Positions 25,448 to 35,112 of a stretch of 64,000 bases of DNA are shown here, one piece after another. This DNA is from Methanoculleus marisnigri (GTDB lineage Archaea; Halobacteriota; Methanomicrobia; Methanomicrobiales; Methanoculleaceae): contig DASQ01000126.1 in the NCBI GenBank assembly GCA_002503885.1, forward strand, positions 1 to 64,000, given 5' to 3'. A program made the translations under genes and the position numbers. Below the pieces are notes generated by a model. The model was not told where the DNA came from. It saw only the letters and a program-made list of their open reading frames with translations, and searched no databases. Positions within the stretch are counted from its first letter, which is position 1. Each line of letters begins with the position of its first letter.

Positions 25448-27442
25448 ATGCAGACCACTGAACCGGACACAGGGGTGCGACCCGAGATACTGGAGATACT
25501 GGATGCCATGGAGGATGCCGTCATCCTCGCCGATGCCGACATGAACGTCCGGACCATCACCCCTTCCATGGAGCGCCTCGCCGGGATCTCCGCCGATGAC
25601 ACCCGCGGTGCGGATGCGGCCCGCATCGTCGCCGACAAAATCCTCCCGGAAGCAGACGGGGACCAGAGGGAGCGGATCCTCTCGCTGCTGCAGAACCGCA
25701 CCGAGTCCGGGGGAATCGCGGTCAGGGTACCCCCGACCGCCGGGGAGCGGTGGTACATCTTCTCCTCCAGGCAGGTGTTGGCGACCGGTGACTGGCTTGT
25801 CCGCTTCCGCGACATCACCCGCCGGGAGGCCGCAGAAGGAGAGGTGCGGCGGAGATCAGACGATCTGGCCTTCCTCTCCCGGGCGGCGACGGAACTTGCC
25901 ACGATGCCGCCCGAGGCCGACCTCTTCTCTGCAATCGGGGCCTACCTCCACGAACTCGCGCCCGGTTCTGTCGTCATCGCGAGCGCCGCCGACATCCAGG
26001 CGGGCACCCTGAGCCCGCGGGCGTTCTTCGGCATCGAGCCGTTCCTGCCGGATATCATCGAGGTCTTCGGGGAGGGCCTCACCGGGCTCTCGCTCGAAAT
26101 CCCCCCGGATATCCGGGCCATCATGACCCGCGGCGAGATTGAGGAGGTGATAGGAGGGCTCCAGGAGATCGCCCTCGGGCAGATCTCGCAGGAGATCTGC
26201 CGTAAATTCGAGGATATTGCCGGCTTCGGGGCAATGTACTGCATCCCGTTCGCCTGGAAAGGAGAAATCTTTGGATCGGCGGTGATCCTCACCCGGCGGG
26301 AGGGCGAAGAGGTCAACTTCCGGGCCGTCGAGGTCTTCCGGAGCCTTGCTTCGATTGCTCTCCAGCGGAGCCGGGCGGAGGCAGACCTGCGAGAGAGCGA
26401 AAAGACGTTCCGGGCTCTCATCGAGAAGGGTTCCGAATTCATCATCATCGTCGACGATCAGTCAAAGATCCGGTTTGCGAGCCCGCCTATCGAGCGGCTG
26501 GACGGGTTTTTGCCCGAGACGCTGATCGGGAAGAATGCGTTCGATATGATCCAGCCCGAGGATCTGCCGCGGGTGGAGGAGGAGGTATCGACCCTGGCAG
26601 AGAGGCCGGGAGGGAGCGTGCAGTTCGAGGTCCGCTTCAGGGGTCCGCGCGGCACGCACGTGATCGAGGCAATCGTGACCAACCTCTTAGGCGACCCCCA
26701 GGTCAGGGGCTTTGTCGTAAACGCATGGGACATCACGGAGCGAAAGCGGACCGAAGAAGCCCTGCGGCGGGCGGAACGGGAAAAGGCCCTGATTCTGGAC
26801 TCGACGGCCGAGATGTTCGCCTACTACGACACGGATCTAAAGGTACTCTGGGTCAACCGCGCCGCCGCCGCATTCATCGGCAGGGAGCCGGCGGACCTGG
26901 TCGGGCACCGGTGCTACGAGATCTGGCACAACCGTACAGGCGTCTGCGACATATGCCCTGTCGTTATTGCCCGGGAGACCAGACAGCCCCAGGAGACCGA
27001 GATCACCGCGCCCGACGGGAGGATCTTCTTCCTCCGGGGGTATCCCGTCACCGACGAGACGGGGGAACTGATCGGTCTCATCGAGTTCGCGCAGGATATC
27101 ACCGAGCGCAAGCGGGCCGAGGAAGAACGGGCCCGGCTCCACCATGATCTGGAGGTCGCGAACCGCGAAGCGAACCTGTACCTGGACATCCTCACGCACG
27201 ACATCAGGAACGCCAACGGCGTCGCCATCCTCTATACCGACCTGCTGATGGATATTCTCAAAGGAGAACCGAAGAAATACGTCCAGAAGATGAAGGGCAG
27301 CATCGATAAAAGCACGGAGATTCTGGCGAATGTTGCGATGATCCGCAAAATTCATCTGGAACATGCGCCGTTGAAGTCAATCGATCTTCACGGCGTGATC
27401 GTCAGCGAACAGAAGAACTTCCCCGAAGCCGAGATCAGGTAA
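25448..27442 (+). pseudogene. PAS/GAF sensor histidine kinase, N-terminal part cut by an in-frame TAA
   Basis: A 664-residue part of a soluble multi-sensor kinase. It has a PAS domain (residues ~8-115), a GAF-like domain (~130-310), two further PAS domains with PAC tails ending ITERKR (~320-440 and ~445-560), and a dimerisation helix with the phospho-acceptor 'ILTHDIRNANG' (~590). It stops at TAA (27440-27442), after 'PEAEIR', just before the ATPase domain, which continues in the same frame at 27458. Reading the TAA as a sense codon (probably a former Tyr TAC/TAT) would restore a complete kinase. A TATA box (25355-25367) precedes it. It may be a decayed gene or a true split kinase. Confidence 0.8.
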
Positions 27443-27457
27443 GGGGAGGCCCCTCGC

Positions 27458-27808
27458 ATGGTCTGGGCGGACGATCTCCTTGCCGAAGTCTTCGCGAACC
27501 TCATCGGGAATGCCGTCAAGTTCGGCGGTCCCGACGTCGTTATTACCATCTCGGTCGAGACGCTTGACGGCAGCGTCGTCGTCACCGTGGCCGACACCGG
27601 CCCCGGCGTTCCCGACGAACTGAAGGAGTCGATCTTCCGCCGGTTCGAACGAGGGCTGATCCGGGCACGGGGGGAGGGGCTCGGCCTCTACATCTGCCGC
27701 ACGCTCCTGGAGCGTTACGGCGGGCGCATCTGGGTCGAAGATCGGGTGGCCGGCCACCCAGAGAAGGGCGCTGCGTTCCGGTTCACGCTCAAGGAGGTCG
27801 TGGGATGA
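27458..27808 (+). CDS. HATPase_c domain of the split histidine kinase
   Basis: A 116-residue ATP-binding domain. The N box 'FANLIGNAVKFGG', the G1 box DTGPGVP, the F box FRRFERG and the G2 box RGEGLGLYICR are all intact. It lies in the same frame as the upstream kinase part, separated only by TAA and five codons. GGGGAGG (27443-27449) sits 8 bases before the ATG, so it can plausibly be translated as its own protein and could act in trans on the DHp domain. Alternatively it is the 3' half of a pseudogene. Confidence 0.75.
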   Translation: MVWADDLLAEVFANLIGNAVKFGGPDVVITISVETLDGSVVVTVADTGPGVPDELKESIFRRFERGLIRARGEGLGLYICRTLLERYGGRIWVEDRVAGHPEKGAAFRFTLKEVVG

Positions 27809-27960
27809 TCGGGGAGGGAGTTCCCGGCAGATCCGGAATGGCCTGGCTGCAGACGTGATCCGGGCGGTTCTCCGGCAGGTATTTCATTATTGCAATGAGT
27901 ACTACCGGATAATGAGCATGCCGCTACACCAACCGCCCGGTGTTCGGGGAGGCGGTCACG

Positions 27961-28491
27961 ATGGCGTGTAAGTGCTGTCAGTGCGGCAGCTGCTGCAGCA
28001 GCATGAGAAACGTCCACACGGTTATCGAAGAGCGTGGCAACTACACATTTGTCGTGCACAACACCTATAGCGGGGATGTGAAGGAGGTGCGGGTCGACCC
28101 GGACAAGATCGCCCTCTTCGAGGATGAGAGCAGCATCAAGGAACTGCCGGACGCATGCCCCTTTCTGAGATTCGAAACCCTTCGGGTTTCTCCTGCTCCG
28201 TTCCATAGGAACATCGCATTCGACGGGGAGACGGGAAAGGCATGGTGCACGGTCCACCTGACGCGCCCCGAGATCTGCCGCGATTACTGCTGCTGGCGTC
28301 TTCTCATCCTCGATTCACAGGGCAAAAGGGCCGGACGCGTGATGTACCAGACGACGTTCCTCCCGGACGATGACGAACTCAGACGGCTCTGGGAACGGGT
28401 GCAACCGACGTTGAACGGGCTCTGCGGCACGGAATGGGATGACGCCGTCATCGAGATCCTCACGGCAGCCGGATACCGTGTTCGCCGGTAG
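27961..28491 (+). CDS. CxxCxxCC-type metal/Fe-S binding protein (YkgJ family)
   Basis: A 176-residue protein of the PF03692/UPF0153 family. The N-terminal CKCCQCGSCCSS gives the CxxCxxCC cluster, and the second half supplies CTVHLTRPEICRDYCCWR (C...H..RP..CR.Y.C), the companion ligands. These proteins are predicted to bind zinc or an iron-sulfur centre; their function is unknown. The ATG at 27961 is chosen because GGAGG (27948-27952) lies 8 bases upstream. Confidence 0.86.
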   Translation: MACKCCQCGSCCSSMRNVHTVIEERGNYTFVVHNTYSGDVKEVRVDPDKIALFEDESSIKELPDACPFLRFETLRVSPAPFHRNIAFDGETGKAWCTVHLTRPEICRDYCCWRLLILDSQGKRAGRVMYQTTFLPDDDELRRLWERVQPTLNGLCGTEWDDAVIEILTAAGYRVRR

Positions 28492-28563
28492 CTGCCGGGA
28501 GAATCAAAAAAAGAGGGGCGATATCCCAATTTTTCCCCGGAACGGGAGCCCATTCCGGCCCCA

Positions 28564-28835
28564 CTACCCGCTCATCCCCATCCTGTCGTCGAGCCAGTCG
28601 AACCTGGCGGCAAACGATTGCGCGAACGCCCCGAGCTGGCAGTGCGACCCGGCACCGTAGTCGTCGGAGAAGACCATACGTTCCCGCTCGCAGGTGAGGT
28701 GGCCGTAGAGTGCCCTTGCCTGCACCCCGTCCGGGTCGAAGTGATCGGCCGCACCGGCACAGACCAGCGTGGGGCACCGTATCTCTTCGGCAATTCCGAC
28801 GAGTGAAAAAAGATTGAAAGGATACGCAGATCATC
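28564..28835 (-). pseudogene. C-terminal fragment of an alpha/beta hydrolase
   Basis: An open minus-strand frame of about 80 codons ends at TAG (28564-28566). It reads 'EIRCPTLVCAGAADHFDP' and '...VFSDDYGAGSHCQLGAFA', followed by 'FDWLDDRM'. This is the end of a DUF1100/prolyl-oligopeptidase-like hydrolase with the late Asp (AADHFD) and catalytic His (GSHCQ). The nucleophile half is absent, with an in-frame stop just upstream, and no start signal is seen. It is a relic. Confidence 0.7.
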
Positions 28836-28861
28836 TGGACGATCGCGGTGTCCACCAGTGT

Positions 28862-29173
28862 CTACGCCTTTGCCTTGAGTTTCTCGATCTCCTCTTCAAC
28901 CTCTCCCGCACCCTTCTGGTAGAATTCCTTCTCCCGGGGGTCCAGTTCGATGAGGAGGCGATAGAACTCACCGACGTGTACCTTCTCCTCGTCTGCGATA
29001 TCCCGCAGAACCTCGCGGGCCAGTTCATTGTCGGTTGCGTCGGCCATCTGGTTGTAGAGCTGGATGGCTTCGAACTCGGCGGCGATCGTGTAGCGCACGG
29101 CGCGGATGAGTTCGTTGTGGCTCATCATCCGGTCGATGTTGTTTCCGGCAAACGGTTGTGCAAATTCAGGCAT
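28862..29173 (-). CDS. Ferritin-like protein of the encapsulated-ferritin / rubrerythrin type
   Basis: A 103-residue two-helix ferritin-like protein. 'AAEFEAIQLYNQMADAT' carries Glu ligands and 'DIADEEKVHVGEFYRLL' carries the ExxH ligand pair, the layout of EncFtn-type encapsulated ferritins that dimerise to form the di-iron site. A Glu/Lys-rich tail follows. It should oxidise and handle iron, or act in peroxide defence. No encapsulin shell gene is in the window, and no C-terminal targeting peptide is obvious. A TATA-like GCATATATC lies near 29245. Confidence 0.82.
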   Translation of the reverse strand: MPEFAQPFAGNNIDRMMSHNELIRAVRYTIAAEFEAIQLYNQMADATDNELAREVLRDIADEEKVHVGEFYRLLIELDPREKEFYQKGAGEVEEEIEKLKAKA

Positions 29174-29501
29174 GTAGTTCCCTCACAAGAATCGTTCCGG
29201 CCGCTGCAACGGGGCCGGCGATGACTGGTTTGCTTAGAAGAGATATATGCCGGTCGGTTCTGGCATGCGGCGTGAGGAGAGAGATTCCGGGCCCGGTCGG
29301 CAGAAAATCACGGACACGGAGCCCGGTGCGGCCGTTCGCGTATGCATCCGGTTCAGCTCCCGCGGGCCGGAGGAGAGAAAGACACCCCCGCCAGGCTGTG
29401 GGCAGGATCGATCTGTTTCCGGAATACTCCCGTTAAAATCAATAATATCCACCGATCAGCACTTTAGGGGCCCGGATATTTTCCATATGTCTAAATACTA
29501 T

Positions 29502-29511
29502 CCTATAAAAG
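29502..29511 (+). promoter_or_regulatory. TATA box of the beta-helix surface protein gene
   Basis: CCTATAAAAG is centred ~38 bases upstream of the ATG at 29545, which predicts a ~13-base leader containing the ribosome site GGTGA. The remainder of the 371-base gap from 29174 carries the ferritin promoter on the other strand and nothing else that can be supported. Confidence 0.6.
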
Positions 29512-29544
29512 TTACACCTGAACCCAAGTATTCTGGTGATTGAA

Positions 29545-32500
29545 ATGGCTAACAGCCGGGTGAAGGGAGTTCGCCCGATAACACTTCTTTTTGCGCTGAC
29601 AGTGCTTATCTGCGCGATGCTGATAGCACCGGCAGCTGCAGCGGCCCTGCCGGACAGGGTCAATGTGAACGCATCGTACAACGGAGAAACGCCCGACTAC
29701 GGGACCCTTAACTTCTCGACCATCCAGGAGGCCGTCGACAACGTCACGACCGGTGGCGAGGTATGGGTCTACAACGGGACATACAATGAATCGATCGTGA
29801 TCGCGAGAAGCATGACCGTCACGACCGTCTCGCACTTGGTATGCCCGGGCCTCAACGGCACGACTATCGACGCCATGTATGAGCCGGTAGGCATCGAGAT
29901 CAACGCGGACAATGTCTCCGTTTCCGGGTTTGAGGTCGTGAACGCCTCAGCAGTCGGGATCAATGCCCACAGCGTCAGCGCGGTCACCATCGAGTACAAC
30001 TCGGTCGTGGTTCGCAGCGACACCTACGAGCTCACCTGCGGTATCCTCATCGAAGGGGGCGAGGGAGTTGCCATCGGCAACAACGAGGTGCGTGTCATCG
30101 GGAGCGGCGGACAGGGCGGCATCATGGTCGAGGGCGTCACTGAGGCCTACGTCCACGACAACGACGTCGTGGCCGTCTCGCGGCACCTGGATCAGGAGGC
30201 TGCCGGGATTGAGGCCAATCCGGCCATTACCGCCCTCGTTCCGGAGGATGACGGACTTCTCTCCATCGCAGTGGAGGACAGCCCGGTGCTGGAGCCCAAT
30301 GGGGTTCTGATCGTAGAGAGCACCTTTGTCCTCGTCGAGAGCAACCGGGTTGTGTCCGTGGGCGCCTGCATCCCGGACGAGCAGGACCCGCACTACGCGG
30401 CCGTGGACGCCTGGGGTATCCGGTCCAGCGTCTCCGAGAACCTGAAGGTCCTGGAGAACAACGTCACGGTCGTCGGTGTTGCAGCCAACGCCACACGGAC
30501 GGTCGGCATCCTGGGAACCGGGGACCTCGCGCTCATCCAGAACAATACAGTCGAGACCTATACCGAGTCCCAGCTCGTCCAGCCGGTAGGCATCGTGCTC
30601 GACCGGGCTTCGAAGGGACAGGTTCTTGATAACGAGGTCGAGATGGAGGTCGAGTGTGTCGGCACGTCCGGGGAAGAGCTGATGGAGTCTGCCGGCATCA
30701 TCGCCGTCGAGTCCTATAAGGCTCAGGTTACCGGAAACGACATCCACTACATGCTCCTGGCCGCCGGACCGGAGAACCTGGCTCTGGCAGAGATCGAGGG
30801 TATCGATATCGTCGAGTGCGACGAGCCCCGGGTAAGCGAGAACATCGTCATCGTGATGTCCGAGATCGCCGTGTTACCGACCGGCGATGAACCCATGGAG
30901 GGTGAAGAGTCCTTCGTCGCGGCGTTCAGCAGAGTTACGGGCATCGACGTCGAGATGAGCGACGAGCCCGAGATCCTCGAGAACGTCGTGCACGCCTTCG
31001 GCACCGTCATAGCCTATGACGGGGCGACTGAGGACGAACCCCTCTCGGTCGTCGCGAGCGATCTCGTCCTGACAGGCATCTGGGTCTGGGGCGGCTATGA
31101 CGAACTGGTCTCCAGCCCCGTGATCGATGACAACGTTGTCGTGGTCCGGGCGCAGGACGCAGGAATTGCCGGCATGAACCCCTACTTTGAGGATGTAGAG
31201 GCCGCCATCGCGGACAACAGCGATCTTTTGACCCGCTACGTCAGCGTGATGCAGGGCGGAGAGGAAGGACCTTCCGCCGCGGCGTGCCTCTCGACATACC
31301 TCACCGACGCTGAAGACCAGTCCGCCATCACGAACAGCGTCCTTGAGTACGAACCGAGCATCGTAGAGGCCACCCTCGTCGAAGCCCGTGTCGCAACGGC
31401 CGGCATCGTCCTCGAAGACGTCGTGAACCCGACGGTCTGCCACAACTACGTGCCGGTGCGCCAGAGAATCATCGTCTACGCAGTCGACGGATCGCAGCCC
31501 GGAAATGTCGGGCTCTTTTCGAACACCCTGCCGATAGGGCTTATCGAGCAGGCTGTCACGGGAGAAGAAATGCAGCAGGCCGTCCTGCTCAGCCTCATCG
31601 ACGAGAACGACAGTGAGTGGCAGAACCTTTCCCCGGCGGACAGAACGGCAATCACCGATGCCGTCCTCTCCGGAGACGGGGACGTTCTTGCGGTTTACGC
31701 AGAGAACGAGACCCTCTTTGCCGCCGACTCCGAGATGGCAGACACGCTCCTCGAGTATCAGGCACTCATTGAGGACGAGGGCACGTTCGAGTTCCTGAAC
31801 GTGACCCGGCTTGCGGCCACGGTCCCCTACTCGATGAGTTACGGTCTCCTCTTCTATGACGCCGAAGGTGACCTGGAGATCTACGGAAACGAGTTCCTGG
31901 TCGAGACCAACGCCATCAGCGTTGCACTTGCCGAGGGCGACATCGAGGTGCCCGATGCCGCGGCAGGGTCCGCCGGCCTCGTGACGGCCTTCGGTATCTC
32001 CGGAAACGGCGATAGCATCAACATCGAAGAGAATACCATCACCGTGGACACCCAGGGCACGTTCCTGAACCTGGCCCGCGGAGGCGAGAACGAGACCGCC
32101 GACGTGGCGGCAGGATCTGCGCACCTCCTCCTTGCGGTGGGAGTCAGTGCGGACGCGGATGATGAACTCATCCTCAACAACAACATCACCGTCATGCAGA
32201 GGACTATGGCCGAGGCCGAGGCCATCAACCGGGTAAAGGACAAGACAGCCCTCAGCGTTGCCGCTACGGCAGGCGTGGGCGTCGGGATCGTCCTCGATGC
32301 GGATGACGTCTTTGACCCCGACACCTACGAGCCCGCTCCCCCCATGCCGGAAGAGTGGTTCGCAGATGTCATCCAGGGTAACACCATCTCCGTCACGGAT
32401 GAGATCGAGGTTGCCTCGATCGCCGGGATGCTGCTCCCCGCACCCCTCGACGGGTCATCGAACGCGCTCTCCGGCGCGGTAGGAGCCGCAGCGAGTTTCG

Positions 32501-33816
32501 GCATCGTTGCACCCGAGGCCGAAGTGCTGGATAACGTCGTCAACGCAACCGCGAGCCAGAGCAGCATTGCAGCAGCGTTCGTCGAAGAAGTCATGCCCGC
32601 AGCGCTGGCAGCGGAGATCGACCTCCCCGGCACCGGGGCAGCGAACCTGGGAGTCGCAGTCTCCGGCGGCATCCTGACCCTGCGCTCGTACATCGCGAAC
32701 AACATCGTCTTCACGGAGGCGAACTCTGAAGTGGTCGTTGAGGCAGCGACGGAGGAACTCCTCGAGGACGCCGGCGTTCTTGGAGGTACCGTGGCGGTCG
32801 ACGTCGGCATCGTGAGCCTGAGCCCCTCCTTCATCGACGGGAACAGCGTGGACGGAGCGGCATCCGCGAGCGCCATAGGCATGGTCCAGGGCGACAGGGT
32901 GGACGGAGAGGTCCTTGTCCTGGGTATGAACCTCGGGATCCTCTCGCGGGGCAGCGACGCGACGTTCAACAACATCTATAACGGCTACATAGGGTTCCCG
33001 TACTACTACGAAGAGGAGGAGTGCGAACCCTACGCCTTCTATAACTGGTGGGGCGACGCGAGCGGCCCGTCCGGGTTCGGTCCCGGCACGGGAAGCCCGG
33101 TCACCGGCACCATGAACTATGAACCCTGGCTGACGAAGCCGGCAGACGTCGTCCTTGAGACCGGCAAGTCCTATTTCGGCCTTGAGATCGGGTCGCCCAA
33201 CATCGGCGGCGACGGCTACCGCTACGGCCTCGAGCCGGGCTGGAACACCCTCTCGTTCCCGCTGGCGCTTGAGAACAACACCTGGCAGGCGGTCACCCAC
33301 GCCGGCGACGGCCTCGACTACGCGGTCGCCTGCACCTGGGATTCAACCAACCAGCGGTGGGTCCAGATGACTGCGACGAGCAAGATCAACCCGCTCGATT
33401 CGGTGTACATCCTGATGAACGACTACGACCGCCTCCCGGTCGCGATCAGCCCCGATCCCACGAACCCGCCGGTGAAGATGCTCCAGGCCGGGTGGAACCT
33501 TGTCGGCCCGGCGTATGACCTGGTCCCGCTTAACGAGCCGGTCGACGACATCACCCTCTGGTGGGGCGAGCCCTATGGGACCTCGCTCGTCAAGGCGCTG
33601 GCCTCCGTCGAGCAGACGCCCGCAGGCCTCACCGGCTACACGGTCGTCGTCTCCCCGTCCATCAACCCCGAATCCTGGGTCTACACTCCGGGTGACGGGA
33701 CAGAACCCGATATGGACGCCACCTGCGGCTACTGGGTCTACATGAAGAACCCCGTCGAACTTGTCGGGTTCTCCTCCACCCCTCTCGACATGCCCTGGTG
33801 GGCCTGGGACCTGTGA
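29545..33816 (+). CDS. Giant secreted beta-helix (NosD/PbH1-type) surface protein
   Basis: A 1423-residue exported, very acidic protein. A signal peptide (residues ~12-34) is followed by 'NFSTIQEAVDNV', the entry motif of pectate-lyase-like right-handed beta-helices. Some 1,100 residues of loosely repeated rungs follow, of the kind xNxVxVxx ('LENNVTVV', 'LDNEVEMEV', 'SENIVIVMS', 'IDDNVVVVRA', 'IEENTITV'). 'YNWWGDASGPSG' near residue 1168 closes the helix. The C-terminal ~200 residues contain two 'GWN(T/L)' beta modules (GLEPGWNTLSFPL, LQAGWNLVGPA). No membrane anchor is seen. It is a likely envelope or adhesion protein and is followed by an anchored partner. The ATG at 29545 has GGTGA upstream. 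Confidence 0.88.
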   Translation: MANSRVKGVRPITLLFALTVLICAMLIAPAAAAALPDRVNVNASYNGETPDYGTLNFSTIQEAVDNVTTGGEVWVYNGTYNESIVIARSMTVTTVSHLVCPGLNGTTIDAMYEPVGIEINADNVSVSGFEVVNASAVGINAHSVSAVTIEYNSVVVRSDTYELTCGILIEGGEGVAIGNNEVRVIGSGGQGGIMVEGVTEAYVHDNDVVAVSRHLDQEAAGIEANPAITALVPEDDGLLSIAVEDSPVLEPNGVLIVESTFVLVESNRVVSVGACIPDEQDPHYAAVDAWGIRSSVSENLKVLENNVTVVGVAANATRTVGILGTGDLALIQNNTVETYTESQLVQPVGIVLDRASKGQVLDNEVEMEVECVGTSGEELMESAGIIAVESYKAQVTGNDIHYMLLAAGPENLALAEIEGIDIVECDEPRVSENIVIVMSEIAVLPTGDEPMEGEESFVAAFSRVTGIDVEMSDEPEILENVVHAFGTVIAYDGATEDEPLSVVASDLVLTGIWVWGGYDELVSSPVIDDNVVVVRAQDAGIAGMNPYFEDVEAAIADNSDLLTRYVSVMQGGEEGPSAAACLSTYLTDAEDQSAITNSVLEYEPSIVEATLVEARVATAGIVLEDVVNPTVCHNYVPVRQRIIVYAVDGSQPGNVGLFSNTLPIGLIEQAVTGEEMQQAVLLSLIDENDSEWQNLSPADRTAITDAVLSGDGDVLAVYAENETLFAADSEMADTLLEYQALIEDEGTFEFLNVTRLAATVPYSMSYGLLFYDAEGDLEIYGNEFLVETNAISVALAEGDIEVPDAAAGSAGLVTAFGISGNGDSINIEENTITVDTQGTFLNLARGGENETADVAAGSAHLLLAVGVSADADDELILNNNITVMQRTMAEAEAINRVKDKTALSVAATAGVGVGIVLDADDVFDPDTYEPAPPMPEEWFADVIQGNTISVTDEIEVASIAGMLLPAPLDGSSNALSGAVGAAASFGIVAPEAEVLDNVVNATASQSSIAAAFVEEVMPAALAAEIDLPGTGAANLGVAVSGGILTLRSYIANNIVFTEANSEVVVEAATEELLEDAGVLGGTVAVDVGIVSLSPSFIDGNSVDGAASASAIGMVQGDRVDGEVLVLGMNLGILSRGSDATFNNIYNGYIGFPYYYEEEECEPYAFYNWWGDASGPSGFGPGTGSPVTGTMNYEPWLTKPADVVLETGKSYFGLEIGSPNIGGDGYRYGLEPGWNTLSFPLALENNTWQAVTHAGDGLDYAVACTWDSTNQRWVQMTATSKINPLDSVYILMNDYDRLPVAISPDPTNPPVKMLQAGWNLVGPAYDLVPLNEPVDDITLWWGEPYGTSLVKALASVEQTPAGLTGYTVVVSPSINPESWVYTPGDGTEPDMDATCGYWVYMKNPVELVGFSSTPLDMPWWAWDL

Positions 33817-33836
33817 GACGGAGGGCCCACCAACCC

Positions 33837-33841
33837 TTTTT
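33837..33841 (+). terminator. Short poly-T after the beta-helix gene
   Basis: CCCTTTTT in the 36-base gap to the next gene. It may partly terminate or be read through, since the next gene follows immediately. Confidence 0.3.
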
Positions 33842-33852
33842 GAGGAACAACC

Positions 33853-34989
33853 ATGAAGCGAACACCAGCACCACGAACCATACCCATCCTCACGCTCCTC
33901 ATCGCAGTCAGCCTCCTCGCCGTCCCCGCACTCGCGGACGGCGGTGCCCCGTCGACGATCCCGCACTACTTCTACGGGCAGATCTATAACGTAGACGGCT
34001 CGAATGCCCCGGCAGGCTCGATCATCGTCGCATCGGTCGCGGGGAACCCCTTCGGAATGACCACCGTGACCACAGCCGGGCAGTACGGGGTTAATCGCAC
34101 GGACGGGGACGCCGTTAAATTTGCTGTCTGGGATCCCGCCATGTCTCCGGGCGACACCATCGTCTTCTACATCGACGGCGTCCGGGCAACGGAGTCGGCG
34201 ATCTACGAGAGCGGCGGCTTCACGAACCTGACGCTCACCGCGAGCGCGGCCCTCCCGAAGAAACAGCCCGGCGAGAGCACGACCCGGCCGGTCAATGCCA
34301 CGGCCGGCCAGCCCGTCACGGTCGACGGCGGCGGCGCCTCGGTGAACCTGACGACAAAGGGCGACTGCCAGGGCGAGACGCTCGTCTTTACGCTCTTCAC
34401 GCAGCCCCCCGACGACCAGGCGATCCCGCCGGGCAACGATAACATCGGCCGGTTTGCCGAGATCACGAGCAGCATCACAAACGACAACATCCAGAAGGTG
34501 ATCGTGACGCTCCACTACACCGACAGCGACGTCGCCGGGATCGACGAAAACTCCATCCGGGTCTACTGGTGGAGCACGGCGAACAGCACCTGGGTGCAGC
34601 TCCCCGGCGGCGTCGACACCGCCGCGAACATCGCCTGGGGCGAGACGGACCACTTCTCGACCTTCGCCCTCCTCGGCGTCACGCCGCAGCCGGCGCCGAC
34701 ACAGCGGGGCGGTGGCGGAGGTTCGAGCGGTGGCGTCTTCATCACGCCCACCTCGAACGTCACCCCGACGATCACCGGAGAGGAGACCCCCACCCCGGTG
34801 AATGCAACCGAGACCTCCGCGGCCACCCCGGCCGTGACAGGGGGACCGACGACCGCGACAGGCGCACAGGCCACGCAGGGTGAACCGGGTGCGGAAGCAC
34901 CCGGGGACCTCCCGATGACCGCGATCGCCATCGTCGCCGGTATCGTCGTGATTGCCGCGGCAGGGTTCCTGCTGCTCCGGCGGCGCTGA
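33853..34989 (+). CDS. Anchored surface protein next to the beta-helix protein
   Basis: A 378-residue exported protein. It has a signal peptide (residues ~8-30), a short carboxypeptidase-regulatory-like beta domain ('YFYGQIYNVDGSNAPAGSIIVASV'), then a methanogen surface domain with 'VYWWSTANSTWVQLPGGVDTAANIAWGETDHFSTFALLG', similar to the domain often preceding a PGF-type anchor. A Thr/Pro/Gly-rich wall-spanning linker and a C-terminal membrane helix with a basic stop (LLLRRR) follow. Several N-glycosylation sequons are present. It lies 36 bases after the beta-helix gene, so the two are probably co-expressed, and this one could tether its partner. Confidence 0.82.
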   Translation: MKRTPAPRTIPILTLLIAVSLLAVPALADGGAPSTIPHYFYGQIYNVDGSNAPAGSIIVASVAGNPFGMTTVTTAGQYGVNRTDGDAVKFAVWDPAMSPGDTIVFYIDGVRATESAIYESGGFTNLTLTASAALPKKQPGESTTRPVNATAGQPVTVDGGGASVNLTTKGDCQGETLVFTLFTQPPDDQAIPPGNDNIGRFAEITSSITNDNIQKVIVTLHYTDSDVAGIDENSIRVYWWSTANSTWVQLPGGVDTAANIAWGETDHFSTFALLGVTPQPAPTQRGGGGGSSGGVFITPTSNVTPTITGEETPTPVNATETSAATPAVTGGPTTATGAQATQGEPGAEAPGDLPMTAIAIVAGIVVIAAAGFLLLRRR

Positions 34990-35000
34990 TACCCCAACCC

Positions 35001-35006
35001 TTTTTT
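35001..35006 (+). terminator. Poly-T terminator after the anchored surface protein
   Basis: Six T residues after an ACCCCAACCC stretch, 12 bases past the stop. This is an archaeal termination signal. Confidence 0.45.
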
Positions 35007-35112
35007 CCAGACCGCGATCCCGTCGGGTGATCGTTCGTTACCGCTCTCCGTCACCCGGAACCTTGATGGGCAGGAGGGAGAGACCTTGCAGGAGAGAGGC
35101 CCGGAGACCGCC

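Noticed and set aside
27440..27442. Pyrrolysine or other recoding at the kinase stop
   Set aside because: The codon is TAA, not TAG, and no recoding element is visible; a nonsense mutation or a true split is simpler.
28460..28855. A 131-codon minus-strand frame over the hydrolase fragment
   Set aside because: It is out of frame with the hydrolase similarity, which lies in the frame ending at 28564.
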